Assembly: GCA_030145195.1 (NCBI GenBank) | Contig: JAQYVY010000008.1 | Span: forward strand, 20,803 to 84,802 | DNA: 64,000 nt | Direction: 5' to 3' | Source of the DNA: Desulfuromonadales bacterium | Lineage (GTDB): Bacteria; Desulfobacterota; Desulfuromonadia; Desulfuromonadales; BM103 | Part shown: positions 56,622 to 64,000 of the stretch, in pieces | Numbering within the stretch: the stretch's first letter is position 1 | How the letters are laid out: each line of letters opens with the position of its first letter | The notes under the pieces: model-generated | Told to the model about the DNA's origin: nothing | The model's input: the letters and a program-made list of their open reading frames with translations, nothing else | Databases searched by the model: none | Program-made: the position numbers and the translations under genes

Positions 56622-56804
56622 TCAGCCAACCTTGGGCAAGTGCGACAACGATTCTTTGATGGCCGCTGCTGGATATTCATAATCCTCCAACTCATTGTTG
56701 AAGTAAGCATCATAAGCCGCCATATCGACATGGCCGAGCCCAAAACAACATTGTACCACGGTCTTGGAAAATGGGCCTTCGCTGAGGAGACTTTTAGCCT
56801 GCAT
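56622..56804 (-). CDS. 60-residue protein in the trp operon, unknown function
   Basis: A compact gene between trpC and trpF, 47 nt after trpC and 3 nt before trpF. The protein begins MQAKSLLSEGPFSKTVVQCC, and an acidic stretch (AYDAYFNNELEDYEYPAAAIKES) forms the middle. It has no membrane segment and no metal motif beyond one CC pair. Codon use looks normal, and its tight spacing supports a real gene. The ribosome-binding site is weak, so translational coupling is likely. I do not recognise the family. Confidence 0.6.
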   Translation of the reverse strand: MQAKSLLSEGPFSKTVVQCCFGLGHVDMAAYDAYFNNELEDYEYPAAAIKESLSHLPKVG

Positions 56805-56851
56805 GAGACACTGCCCTGACCTTGGTTGTTATCATATAACAGCTCATGCAA

Positions 56852-57646
56852 TTAGTTCGTCGCGCCCTGCAGCTCACGCAGTTTGGCACCGATATCGTCT
56901 TCGCGCATTAACGCTTCACCAACCAGAATGCCCCTGGCTCCGGCCTGCTGTAAACGCAGGACATCAGCGCGCGAGGTGATTCCACTCTCGGCGACAACAA
57001 AATGCCCGCTGGGGATCAACGGCAGCAAGCGCTCGGTTGTCACCAGATCGGTCGCAAATGTCTGCAGATTGCGATTGTTAATGCCGATCAGTTCGCAGCC
57101 AGTGGCCAAAGCCAACTCCAGTTCCGGCTCGTCGTGTACTTCCAGCAGCACATCGAGATGGAGTTCGGCGGCCAGGGCTTGGTACTCTACCAACTGCCCG
57201 GCATCAAGCATGGCCGCGATCAGGAGGATTGCATCGGCACCGGCAAGCCGGGCTTCGTAAATCTGATAGGGGTCGCAGATAAAATCCTTGCGCAGTAACG
57301 GCAGGCTGACAACTTCGCGGATTTTACCAAGGTAGTCCAGATGGCCCATAAAAAAGTGCTCATCGGTCAACACCGACAAGCAGGTCGCACCATTTTCCTG
57401 GTAGGTTGCGGCAATCAGCAGAGGATCAAAGTCCGCCCGAATCACCCCTTTGCTGGGAGATCCTTTCTTGACCTCGGCAATCACAGCGGTTCTGCCCGCA
57501 TCAGCCGTTGTGCGCAGAGCACGCAAAAAACCGCACGGTTGCGCTTCGAGTTCAGCAACGCCGGCCTCTATGGAAGCAAGAGAACGGCGACTCTTGGCCT
57601 GGGCCACTTCCTGCCGTTTATGTGCTGCAATTTTATCGAGTATCAT
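56852..57646 (-). CDS. trpC: indole-3-glycerol-phosphate synthase
   Basis: A 264-residue TIM-barrel enzyme that closes the indole ring. The segments AEVKKGSPSKGVIR, LRKDFICDPYQIYEAR and LIGINNRNLQTFATD are intact, and GARGILVGEALMR is the C-terminal phosphate loop. It is a separate gene, not fused to trpF, and lies 45 nt after trpD. Confidence 0.95.
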   Translation of the reverse strand: MILDKIAAHKRQEVAQAKSRRSLASIEAGVAELEAQPCGFLRALRTTADAGRTAVIAEVKKGSPSKGVIRADFDPLLIAATYQENGATCLSVLTDEHFFMGHLDYLGKIREVVSLPLLRKDFICDPYQIYEARLAGADAILLIAAMLDAGQLVEYQALAAELHLDVLLEVHDEPELELALATGCELIGINNRNLQTFATDLVTTERLLPLIPSGHFVVAESGITSRADVLRLQQAGARGILVGEALMREDDIGAKLRELQGATN

Positions 57647-57691
57647 AGGATCTCAGGTCTATCAAGGTGGTCATGACGAGCACTGACCGAC

Positions 57692-58741
57692 TCAAGCATT
57701 GGTTAAGTTGATCAGAGCTTCGAGTTTGGCCATGGCCAGACCCTCATCGATCACACCACGGGCTCGATTGAGACCCGCTGCGACATCTTTGGCCACCCCG
57801 GCAGCGACCAAAGCATGGGCCGCATTCAATAAAACAACATCCCGTTTGGGCCCGAGGGCACCCGCAAGGACCGCTTTGACAATCGCTGCGTTTGCGGCGG
57901 CATCACCACCTTGCAGATCGGTCAGCTTGCAGCGACGCAGGCCAAAGTCTTCCGGCTCAATGGTCGAAAGAGTCACGGCCCCGTCACAGATTTCACCAAC
58001 CCGCGTCGGACCGGTCAGCGTCACCTCATCCATACCATCCTGGCCATGAACAACAAAACCACGCTGACAGCCCAGTTTGGCCAGCACCTTGGCCATAACT
58101 TCAACCAGACTCTCAGCATAGACACCGAGCACCTGTCGATCGGCTCCGGCCGGGTTGGTCAAAGGGCCCAAGATATTAAAAATCGTGCGAATACCCAGCT
58201 CCCGGCGCGGTCCGATGGCATGTTTCATCGCACCATGCAGGGCCGGGGCAAAGAGGAAACCAATGCCGATCTCATTGATGCAGGTCTCAACCTGCTGCGG
58301 CGTCACATTCAGATTGACGCCTAGCGCTTCGAGCACATCGGCGCTGCCGCAGGCAGAGGAAATACTGCGATTGCCATGTTTGGCCACCTTGACGCCACAA
58401 GCTGCGACAACGAATGCAACGGTGGTGGAGATGTTGAAGCTTTTGGTGCCACTGCCACCGGTGCCACAAGTATCCAGAATTGTTTCCCGATCAAGGTTGA
58501 TTTCTTCCCGATCGATATCAAGTGCCTTACCCACCCGAATCGGCGTCGCATGATCACGCATGACGCGCGCAGCACCGGTAATCTCTTCGATGGTCTCGCC
58601 CTTCATGCGCAGCGCGGTGATGAAAGCCCCGACCTGAGCCGGAGTGGCCTCGCCGCCCATAATCTGGTTCATCACCTCGATCATCTCGCCTTCGCTCAGA
58701 TCCTGCAACAGAACAATTTTGCTAATCGCTGCCTTGATCAT
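57692..58741 (-). CDS. trpD: anthranilate phosphoribosyltransferase
   Basis: A 349-residue enzyme joining anthranilate to PRPP. The PRPP-binding [14 protein letters not shown] loop near residue 92, [20 protein letters not shown] and the GPLTNPAG segment are intact. The glutamine amidotransferase is encoded separately (trpG), 49 nt upstream. Confidence 0.95.
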   Translation of the reverse strand: MIKAAISKIVLLQDLSEGEMIEVMNQIMGGEATPAQVGAFITALRMKGETIEEITGAARVMRDHATPIRVGKALDIDREEINLDRETILDTCGTGGSGTKSFNISTTVAFVVAACGVKVAKHGNRSISSACGSADVLEALGVNLNVTPQQVETCINEIGIGFLFAPALHGAMKHAIGPRRELGIRTIFNILGPLTNPAGADRQVLGVYAESLVEVMAKVLAKLGCQRGFVVHGQDGMDEVTLTGPTRVGEICDGAVTLSTIEPEDFGLRRCKLTDLQGGDAAANAAIVKAVLAGALGPKRDVVLLNAAHALVAAGVAKDVAAGLNRARGVIDEGLAMAKLEALINLTNA

Positions 58742-58790
58742 CTTTTCCTCCAGGGACCAGTGAGGCCTGGTGCTTGCAAGTTCCGCGTCC

Positions 58791-59363
58791 CTATATGGAC
58801 GTCATCTGCAAAAAGTTTTTCAACATATCCATGCCAAAGACGGTCAGGATCGATTCCGGGTGAAACTGAACCCCCCAGACAGGCAGTTCCCGATGACGCA
58901 TGCCCATGATTTCACCTTCTTCGGTCCGCGCCGTCACCTCGAAACATTCCGGCAAAGAAGCGCGCTCAACCAACAGAGAATGGTAACGGGTGGCATCAAA
59001 AGGATTGGGCAGCCCGGCAAAGAGCTCGCGGCCATCATGAAAAATCGGGCTGGTCTTGCCATGCATCAGGCGTTCGGCCCGCACGATCCGGCCACCATAG
59101 GCCTGGCCGATGGACTGATGGCCGAGGCAAACGCCAAGGATCGGCAGCTTTCCGGCGAAATGTTTAATGGCCGACACCGAGATCCCCGCTTCATTCGGCG
59201 TACAAGGACCTGGCGAGACAACCAAGCGTTGCGGGCGAAGTTCTTCGATCTCAGCCAGCGTAATCTTGTCATTCCGGTAAACGACGACCTCTTCACCCAG
59301 CTCGCGCAGGTATTGCACCAGGTTATAGGTAAACGAATCGTAGTTGTCGATCATCAGCAACAT
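58791..59363 (-). CDS. trpG: anthranilate synthase, glutamine amidotransferase subunit
   Basis: A 190-residue class I amidotransferase that supplies ammonia to TrpE. The catalytic triad is visible: Cys79 in GVCLGHQ, with the His and Glu in VQFHPES. It could also serve aminodeoxychorismate synthase as PabA in folate synthesis, since folate genes are near. It starts 1 nt after trpE. Confidence 0.93.
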   Translation of the reverse strand: MLLMIDNYDSFTYNLVQYLRELGEEVVVYRNDKITLAEIEELRPQRLVVSPGPCTPNEAGISVSAIKHFAGKLPILGVCLGHQSIGQAYGGRIVRAERLMHGKTSPIFHDGRELFAGLPNPFDATRYHSLLVERASLPECFEVTARTEEGEIMGMRHRELPVWGVQFHPESILTVFGMDMLKNFLQMTSI

Positions 59364-59364
59364 T

Positions 59365-60846
59365 TCAGTCTAACCCCCGTTGCGCAAGCTCAATGGCCAG
59401 TTTAACCCCCATCGCCTTGTTGACGGTTTCATCAAATTCTGCAGCGGGATCCGAATCGGCCACAATGCCAGCTCCGGCCTGCAGGTGAATTCGATTCTGA
59501 TGAGCAACCAGAGTCCTGATCACAATGGCCAGGTCCATATTGCCGTCAAAAGAGATATAGCCGACCGCCCCGCCATAGATTTCACGGCGGACCGGTTCAA
59601 GTTCTTCAATAATCTCCATGGCCCGAATCTTCGGCGCGCCGCTCAAGGTTCCGGCCGGAAAGGTCGCCGAGAAGACATCGAGGGCGTCATGGCCGGGCAA
59701 GAGTCGCCCACTCACATTGGAAACGATATGCATCACATGCGAGTAGCGCTCAACCACCATTAACTCGTCGATCTGCACCGAACCGGTGACGCAAACCCGG
59801 CCGAGGTCATTGCGGCCGAGATCGACCAGCATAATATGCTCTGCCACCTCTTTGGGGTCGGCCAACAGCTCGGTTTCAAAGTGCTGGTCCTCATCAGGAG
59901 TCGCACCCCGTGGCCGGGTTCCGGCGATCGGGCGAACCTCAACATGATCCCCCTCCTTGCGGACGAGAACTTCGGGCGAGGAGCCGATGACGCGGGTTTC
60001 GTTGAACTGCAGATAGAACATATAGGGAGAGGGATTAATGGTCCGCAAGGCACGATAAACATCGAAAGGATCGGCATCGAGATCACCTGAAAACCTTTGC
60101 GAGAGAACCACCTGGATCACATCACCGGAACGCACGTAATCCTTGCAGCGTTCAACCGCGGCTTCGAAATCAGCACGACTGAAGTTGGATTGCAGCTCAG
60201 TGGTCGTGGCTGCGCCTTTACGCGCAGAACGCAGCGGTAAAGGCTTGCGCAACAGCGCGACCATGCCATCGATCCGTTTTACGGCTTCATCGTACAAAAC
60301 CTCAGGATCATCACCGTCACGCAAATGGACATTACTGAGGACCTTGATCTTCTGCTGCATGTTATCGAAGATCAGCAGGGTCTCGGTAATCAGGAACCAG
60401 CTGTCATAGCAGCCGATCTCTGCCTCATTAAGTGCTGGCAGATCCTCGATATGGCGGACCATGTCATAGCCGAGATAGCCAACCGCGCCACCGAAAAAGC
60501 GGGGCAACTCTGGCAAGGCGACGGGCTGATAAGGAGAGAGGAATTCTTTTAATTCAAGCAGAGGATTGGTGGTTGAACCGGACTCGACCGGTACACCATT
60601 TTCGAGAATTTCGAAATGATCACCACGACATCTGAAGGCACGGCCGGAACCAAGACCGAGAAAGGAATAGCGTGCCCACTTCTCGCCACCGGCAATACTT
60701 TCCAGCAGAAAAGCACTTTTACGGTCGTCAATCTTGCAAAAAGCCGAAACCGGGGTTTCCATGTCGGCGAGGATTTCCCGATAGACCGGAATTAAGTTAC
60801 CCTGACGGGTTAGATTTAGAAACTCTTCACGAGAAGGAGAATACAT
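59365..60846 (-). CDS. trpE: anthranilate synthase component I
   Basis: A 493-residue chorismate-utilising enzyme. The tryptophan feedback-binding motif LLES lies at 47-50. The catalytic domain includes [27 protein letters not shown]. It heads the trp genes. TAAGGA precedes the ATG. A promoter with an overlapping palindrome lies about 30 nt upstream, so repression by tryptophan is plausible. I saw no Trp-codon leader peptide or attenuator. Confidence 0.94.
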   Translation of the reverse strand: MYSPSREEFLNLTRQGNLIPVYREILADMETPVSAFCKIDDRKSAFLLESIAGGEKWARYSFLGLGSGRAFRCRGDHFEILENGVPVESGSTTNPLLELKEFLSPYQPVALPELPRFFGGAVGYLGYDMVRHIEDLPALNEAEIGCYDSWFLITETLLIFDNMQQKIKVLSNVHLRDGDDPEVLYDEAVKRIDGMVALLRKPLPLRSARKGAATTTELQSNFSRADFEAAVERCKDYVRSGDVIQVVLSQRFSGDLDADPFDVYRALRTINPSPYMFYLQFNETRVIGSSPEVLVRKEGDHVEVRPIAGTRPRGATPDEDQHFETELLADPKEVAEHIMLVDLGRNDLGRVCVTGSVQIDELMVVERYSHVMHIVSNVSGRLLPGHDALDVFSATFPAGTLSGAPKIRAMEIIEELEPVRREIYGGAVGYISFDGNMDLAIVIRTLVAHQNRIHLQAGAGIVADSDPAAEFDETVNKAMGVKLAIELAQRGLD

Positions 60847-60861
60847 GACATTTCCTTATAG

Positions 60862-60903
60862 GATTAAGCGCGCTAATCTAGCATGAAGGCCGCAGAATGG
60901 CAA
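60862..60903 (-). promoter_or_regulatory. trpE promoter with overlapping palindromic operator
   Basis: On the minus strand TTGCCA and TAGATT are separated by 17 nt, a good sigma-70 spacing. The inverted repeat GATTA-N7-TAATC (plus-strand 60862-60878) overlaps the -10 box and the start site. That is where a repressor would bind. No repressor gene is in the window. Confidence 0.55.
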
Positions 60904-60934
60904 GAGAAGCAGGGGGGTGAGGTTCAATAAGTGG

Positions 60935-60963
60935 TTGACGCAAAACGGCTGACTTGATATGCA
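60935..60963 (+). promoter_or_regulatory. possible promoter of the slyD-like gene
   Basis: TTGACG and TATGCA lie 17 nt apart on the plus strand, about 70 nt upstream of the FKBP start. The -35 is strong and the -10 weak. It would be divergent from the trpE promoter. Confidence 0.4.
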
Positions 60964-61031
60964 TGCCGGTGTTTATCATTACGAACAGATGATCGTTTGA
61001 CTCAGCCAACCTGCAGACCGAAGGAGAGAAC

Positions 61032-61496
61032 ATGATACGCGCAGCAAAACAGGACACAGTCAAGGTCCACTACAAAGGCACTTTAAGTGATGGCACAGTC
61101 TTCGATGAGTCCCCCGAGGACCGCCCACTGCACTTTATTATCGGACGGCAAGAAGTCATCCCCGGCTTTGAAGAAGCGGTTATGGGCATGAGCCAGGACG
61201 AAAGCAAGACGGTAACCATCCCCTGCGACAAAGCTTATGGGCAAACAAAACCAGAGCTGATCGAGCAAATTGACCGGAGTCTGATTGGCGACGAGGTTGA
61301 GCTTCAGGTTGGCGGTCAGCTGCAAATCACCAATGCAGACGGCAGTGTCCTCGCGGTCATGGTCCGGGAGATCACCGAGGATCAGGTGACTCTTGATGCG
61401 AACCACCCGCTGGCAGACAAAGAGCTGATATTTGAAATCAGAATGGTTGACGTCGATAAATACAAGAAACAAGAACCTCAGATGATGGGATCGTAA
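61032..61496 (+). CDS. SlyD-like FKBP-type peptidyl-prolyl isomerase
   Basis: A 154-residue SlyD-type FKBP and a paralogue of the protein at 3341. The FKBP region has VKVHYKGTLSDGTVFDES and IPGFEEAVMGMSQDE. The insert region follows PCDKAYGQ. The family end DANHPLADKELIFEI is present. The tail QEPQMMGS has no histidines. AAGGAGAG lies just before the ATG. It is the last ordinary chromosomal gene before the integron, 29 nt from the integrase stop. Confidence 0.88.
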   Translation: MIRAAKQDTVKVHYKGTLSDGTVFDESPEDRPLHFIIGRQEVIPGFEEAVMGMSQDESKTVTIPCDKAYGQTKPELIEQIDRSLIGDEVELQVGGQLQITNADGSVLAVMVREITEDQVTLDANHPLADKELIFEIRMVDVDKYKKQEPQMMGS

Positions 61497-61525
61497 TTCG
61501 CCAGGCTTAAGAATCTACAGCCTTA

Positions 61526-62503
61526 TCACTCGAGAGTCGGGGGTACCGCGTCCAAAGGGCTCCTTACCCCCTTCCCCCCTTTATTCAACACATGGGCATA
61601 GATCATCGTCGTCTTGATATCCTTGTGCCCCAGCAGCTCCTGCACCGTGCGGATATCGTAGCCGTCCTCAAGGAGATGGGTGGCAAAACAGTGGCGAAAC
61701 GTGTGCGGGCCGATCTTCTTGTTAATCCCGGCCTTGCGTACCGCCAACTTGACCGCCTTTTGAATCGCTGATTCATGCAGATGATGGCGGCGCCACTCAA
61801 CACAATCTTCAAACTGAGAACGGCGAGCCGACGGGAAAACAAATTGCCACTGCCATTGACGATTGGACTTCGGATATTTGCGTTCCAACGCATGGGGTAA
61901 GAAGACACTGCCATACCCCTCTGCCAGGTCATTAATATGCTGTTGGCGCACATGATCAAGATGATGCTGCAATTGCGGCACCAGAGCTTCCGGCAGCATC
62001 GTTCGCCGATCCTGACCGCCTTTGCCGTGGCGAATCAACAACTCCCCACCATCAAAATCAATATCTTGCACCCGCAAACGCAATCCATCGAGCAGACGCA
62101 ACCCGGCACCGTAAAGTAAACTTGCCACCAGACGCGGCGTACCGTCCATACCATTCAAGATTTTGAGCACATCAGGCCGATTCAAAACTACCGGCAAGCG
62201 TTTCGGTTTTTTAGCCCGAACTACATTCTCAAGAATCCCCATGTCCGTTTTCAAGACTTCTCGATACAAGAAGAGAATAGCGTTCAACGCCTGATTTTGT
62301 GTAGAAGCGGCAACGTCACGTTCTGTGGCCAGATAGCTCAGGAACCTGCCGACCTCATCAGCCCCCATTTCCACAGGATGCCTTTTGTCATGGTAAAGAA
62401 TGAACTGCCTGATCCATGTTACATAGGCACTTTCGGTGCGACGGCTGTAGTGACGAGCACGGATGACGGACCGGACTTGGTCCAGTAGACGTGGTTTTTG
62501 CAT
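61526..62503 (-). CDS. intI: integron integrase IntI (tyrosine recombinase)
   Basis: A 325-residue tyrosine recombinase that joins attI and folded single-stranded attC sites. Catalytic residues are all present: Arg136 (GAGLR), Lys161 (HGKGG), His267 and Arg270 (PHTFRH), His293 (LLGHKD) and Tyr302. The IntI-specific insertion absent from XerC/XerD is clear at about 203-260 (LPHALERKYP, WQFVFPSARRS, HHLHESAIQKAV). The N-terminal SAM-like domain begins LLDQVRSVIRARHYSRRTE. No frameshift or stop interrupts it, so the integron is potentially active. GGAGGGG precedes the ATG. Confidence 0.95.
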   Translation of the reverse strand: MQKPRLLDQVRSVIRARHYSRRTESAYVTWIRQFILYHDKRHPVEMGADEVGRFLSYLATERDVAASTQNQALNAILFLYREVLKTDMGILENVVRAKKPKRLPVVLNRPDVLKILNGMDGTPRLVASLLYGAGLRLLDGLRLRVQDIDFDGGELLIRHGKGGQDRRTMLPEALVPQLQHHLDHVRQQHINDLAEGYGSVFLPHALERKYPKSNRQWQWQFVFPSARRSQFEDCVEWRRHHLHESAIQKAVKLAVRKAGINKKIGPHTFRHCFATHLLEDGYDIRTVQELLGHKDIKTTMIYAHVLNKGGKGVRSPLDAVPPTLE

Positions 62504-62796
62504 ATCCCCTCCAACAAAATTGACTAAATTTCATAACACCATCATAATGTATAAAATTTTTCATAAATTTTCCATAATTTATTGATTTTATTGCAGGTCT
62601 CACCTAACGACAAAATTTGTCACCCTCTAGCAAAGGCTTCGGGCAAGTCTCTGAAGAATTTGGCGGCTTTTCTAAAATGAATATTCACTCGCAGCAAATC
62701 ATAAACGTTCGGAATGTCATGGTAATACCCTGTAAAGGCACACGCTTACATTGGGGTTATTATCACGACTTATTTCCGGCTATTTAGTAGTTAGCC
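62504..62796. other. attI recombination region
   Basis: The region between intI and the first cassette. The G/TTAGCC recombination point is at 62790-62796. It fits the core GTTRRRY except at one position, and its reverse complement (GGCTAAC) recurs exactly as the R'' box at the end of cassette 1. An inverted GTTAGGT box on the minus strand at 62602-62608 may be an accessory integrase site. No convincing cassette promoter was found by eye. Confidence 0.75.
62585..62613 (-). promoter_or_regulatory. probable intI promoter
   Basis: On the minus strand TTGTCG and TAAAAT are separated by 17 nt, about 80 nt upstream of the integrase start, with very AT-rich sequence downstream. I saw no LexA box of the GGTT-N2-C-N4-G-N3-ACC type known from Geobacter, so SOS control is not supported. 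Confidence 0.5.
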
Positions 62797-62806
62797 CTAA
62801 AAACAT

Positions 62807-63292
62807 ATGTTTGAAACTGAAGTAAAAATTTACGAGGATCATCTCCATGTGGGGCGTAAGACTATCCCTTACACTGAAATTGTGGGCATTAAGACCTCAC
62901 AGGATTTCCTGCGTCGCATAGCTCCCCACTACCCAACTATCACCCTTTATCTTTCAACTGGCCGAGGCTTGTACATTACCAACCAACAGCACAAGCTTGT
63001 GGATTCAGCATTTTATCAATTCAGCGAGTCAGATCGCTTTGCGAGCCTTAAAGAGTTTCTTGCGCAAAAATGCACAACTTCAGACAAGTTCTCTTCTTGG
63101 TTCAGTTGGCGTTTAATACTACCTATCGCGATAATTCAGCCGCTATTGTTTTGTGCATTTTGGCTGGCAGGTTATCCATTTCAACAGGCACATATTACTA
63201 CGCTCCTGTTGAGTATTCTTTTTGTCATACCTGGCTTTATTTGGGAGAGGCGGGCCAGAAGGTCAGCAGCAGACGCAGTCTTGAGGGGCTAA
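62807..63292 (+). CDS. cassette 1: membrane protein with PH-like N-terminal domain, unknown
   Basis: A 161-residue protein encoded by the first gene cassette. Residues 1-90 look like a soluble beta-rich domain (KIYEDHLHVGRKTIPYTEIV, then ITLYLSTGRGLYITN) resembling bacterial PH-like domains. Two membrane helices follow at about 102-121 and 128-146, and a basic C-terminus ends the protein. The start lies 16 nt after the cassette boundary, with no Shine-Dalgarno sequence. The TAA stop lies inside the attC R'' box. No recognised function. The PH-like reading is inference from pattern only. Confidence 0.75.
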   Translation: MFETEVKIYEDHLHVGRKTIPYTEIVGIKTSQDFLRRIAPHYPTITLYLSTGRGLYITNQQHKLVDSAFYQFSESDRFASLKEFLAQKCTTSDKFSSWFSWRLILPIAIIQPLLFCAFWLAGYPFQQAHITTLLLSILFVIPGFIWERRARRSAADAVLRG

Positions 63293-63393
63293 CCAAACGC
63301 TCAAGCGGACTGAATGGTACAGCGGTGGTTCGCGATAAGGTTTCTACAATATTGAAAGTGCACAGGGCAGCCGCTTAGCTCTGGCCGTTAGGC
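63287..63393 (+). repeat. attC site of cassette 1
   Basis: A 107-bp attC. R'' is GGCTAAC (63287-63293) and R' is GTTAGGC (63387-63393). Between them L'' (CAAGCGGACTG) pairs with L' (CAGCCGCTTAG), leaving one unpaired A, the extrahelical base typical of attC. GGCTAAC is the exact complement of the first bases of cassette 1 (with the boundary G), as expected for a circular cassette. Confidence 0.9.
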
Positions 63394-63405
63394 TGCAAAG
63401 AATAG

Positions 63406-63783
63406 ATGAAATTTCTTAATTGCCCATATTGCAACAATGAAGCAACCACCATTTTTACTATTGGTGCCAATTTTGACGTTTTAAAAAACACAAAAACATG
63501 TGAGTTATGTGGTGAAAAAATTGCCTTCAAACCTATCTCTTTGGTTGCTGCACTTGTAATCTTATATGTCTTTGGTTTTTGTATTGTCGAAGTAATAAAT
63601 GTATTATTCGCTGCCTTTCCACCTGACAACAGAAAAATTATCGGTTATGCATTAGTACCGCTAGCGTTGCCATGCGCTGCCATTTTTTCTTACGCTTTCC
63701 TTCCCTTTCTTTTCCATAAAATAGGGTTGTCATTTTTCAAAAAGAAGCAGCCTAACCAGAAAATGAAGGCGGACGGAAAATAG
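63406..63783 (+). CDS. cassette 2: zinc-ribbon membrane protein, unknown
   Basis: A 125-residue protein of the second cassette. Four cysteines in two CxxC pairs (6, 9, 32, 35; CPYC and CELCG) form a likely N-terminal zinc ribbon. Two hydrophobic segments follow at about 43-70 and 78-104, and a Lys-rich tail closes the protein. The start lies 18 nt after the cassette boundary without a clear ribosome-binding site. The last 11 codons and the stop lie inside the attC site, so the tail is partly dictated by recombination sequence. I do not recognise a family. Confidence 0.75.
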   Translation: MKFLNCPYCNNEATTIFTIGANFDVLKNTKTCELCGEKIAFKPISLVAALVILYVFGFCIVEVINVLFAAFPPDNRKIIGYALVPLALPCAAIFSYAFLPFLFHKIGLSFFKKKQPNQKMKADGK

Positions 63784-63867
63784 CTGTGTGCTCCTCGAAA
63801 AGCAAAATCAAATTGCGGTGGTAGGACGAACCTTATCGTCGCCGCCGCTTATCGCGAACCGTTATCT
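63750..63867 (+). repeat. attC site of cassette 2
   Basis: A 118-bp attC. R'' is GCCTAAC (63750-63756), the exact complement of the first bases of cassette 2. The L' end GCCGCTTA-N9-GTTA matches the corresponding part of attC 1. R' reads GTTATCT, which departs from GTTRRRY because its last six bases belong to cassette 3. Internal pairing is less regular than in attC 1. Confidence 0.8.
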
Positions 63868-63876
63868 GGCTTTTAA

Positions 63877-64000
63877 ATGAAGAAAATAGCATTGTTTTTT
63901 GAATGGCTAGCGCAAAGAGTCGAGCCATTGAAGTATGTTATCAGTCTTTTGTTGTTCGCCATCTTGGCGGCACTTGTTTATGTTCTGAGCACAGGCGGGG
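63877..64000 (+). CDS. cassette 3: membrane protein (partial)
   Basis: The frame starts 15 nt after the cassette boundary and runs off the right edge after 41 residues. It has a basic, amphipathic start (MKKIALFFEWLAQRVEPLKY) and a strong membrane helix at about 20-38 (VISLLLFAILAALVYVLS). No stop or attC is visible. It may be a complete small membrane protein or the N-terminus of a larger one. Confidence 0.6.
   Translation, partial: MKKIALFFEWLAQRVEPLKYVISLLLFAILAALVYVLSTGG

Larger units (their letters stand above)
61526..64000. mobile_element. chromosomal integron: intI, attI and at least three cassettes
   Basis: The element comprises a minus-strand integron integrase, a 287-bp attI/promoter region, and a plus-strand cassette array that continues past the window edge. 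Recombination points (G/TT) are visible at 62790/62791, 63387/63388 and 63861/63862, giving cassettes of 597 bp, 474 bp and more than 139 bp. The divergent intI-attI-cassette orientation is the classical one. Cassette DNA is visibly more AT-rich than the flanking chromosome. Confidence 0.9.

Noticed and set aside
61526..62503. XerC/XerD or phage integrase
   Set aside because: The insertion around residues 203-260 (HALERKYP, HHLHES) and the adjacent attC sites are specific to integron integrases.
62720..62790. cassette promoter (Pc) in attI
   Set aside because: Hexamer pairs such as TTACAT/TTATTT occur, but none has a good match at 16-18 nt spacing.

Overview
The window is a gene-dense bacterial chromosome segment, about 90% coding. 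It looks like a Desulfuromonadales/Geobacter-type bacterium (former Deltaproteobacteria). That placement is inference. It rests on a mitochondrial-type citrate synthase, a citramalate (pyruvate-to-isoleucine) synthase, a K+-dependent membrane pyrophosphatase, a TAXI-type TRAP transporter behind a sigma-54 promoter, and an LptD outer-membrane assembly protein. No rRNA or CRISPR array was seen.

Layout. 1-3.8 kb: a truncated cysteine-cluster protein, a DUF3524/queuosine-tRNA mannosyltransferase-like glycosyltransferase, a small zinc ribbon, a 168-bp inverted-repeat element and two peptidyl-prolyl isomerases. 4-5.3 kb: citrate synthase on the minus strand. 5.7-9.8 kb, plus strand: dusB, an NtrB/NtrC-like two-component pair and folA. 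9.9-22.4 kb, minus strand: a 33-residue membrane peptide, a DEAD-box helicase, the replication/ribosome block dnaB-rplI-yybS-rpsR-rpsF, ychF, hppA, and pth-rplY-prs-tRNA(Gln)-ispE. 22.7-27.0 kb, plus strand: a sigma-54 promoter drives a TAXI binding protein, a fused TRAP permease and a UspA protein. 27.0-51.1 kb, minus strand: a stand-alone E2 acyltransferase domain, a 51-residue zinc ribbon, an HhH protein with cimA, lysC, then tsaE-CBS-nnr-acpS-pdxJ-glmM-ybbR-cdaA-folP-ftsH-tilS, two CAT-anticodon tRNAs, a SPOR protein, argS, ftsB, comEA, lptD, folC and accD.

51.1-60.9 kb is a tryptophan locus transcribed leftward: trpE-trpG-trpD-trpC-orf60-trpF-trpB, then a DEAD-box helicase and a family-5 uracil-DNA glycosylase, then trpA, running on into an MBL-fold hydrolase, accD and folC. 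A recognisable -35/-10 promoter overlapped by a palindrome lies upstream of trpE. A SlyD-like FKBP gene diverges from it.

61.5-64.0 kb is the most interesting part: a chromosomal integron. A full-length integron integrase with its IntI-specific insertion faces away from an array of at least three gene cassettes, the third cut by the window edge. The cassette boundaries can be fixed from the sequence because the attC R'' box at the end of cassettes 1 and 2 is the exact reverse complement of the first bases of that same cassette. All three cassette genes encode small, apparently unrecognised membrane proteins with 15-18 nt leaders and no clear ribosome-binding site.
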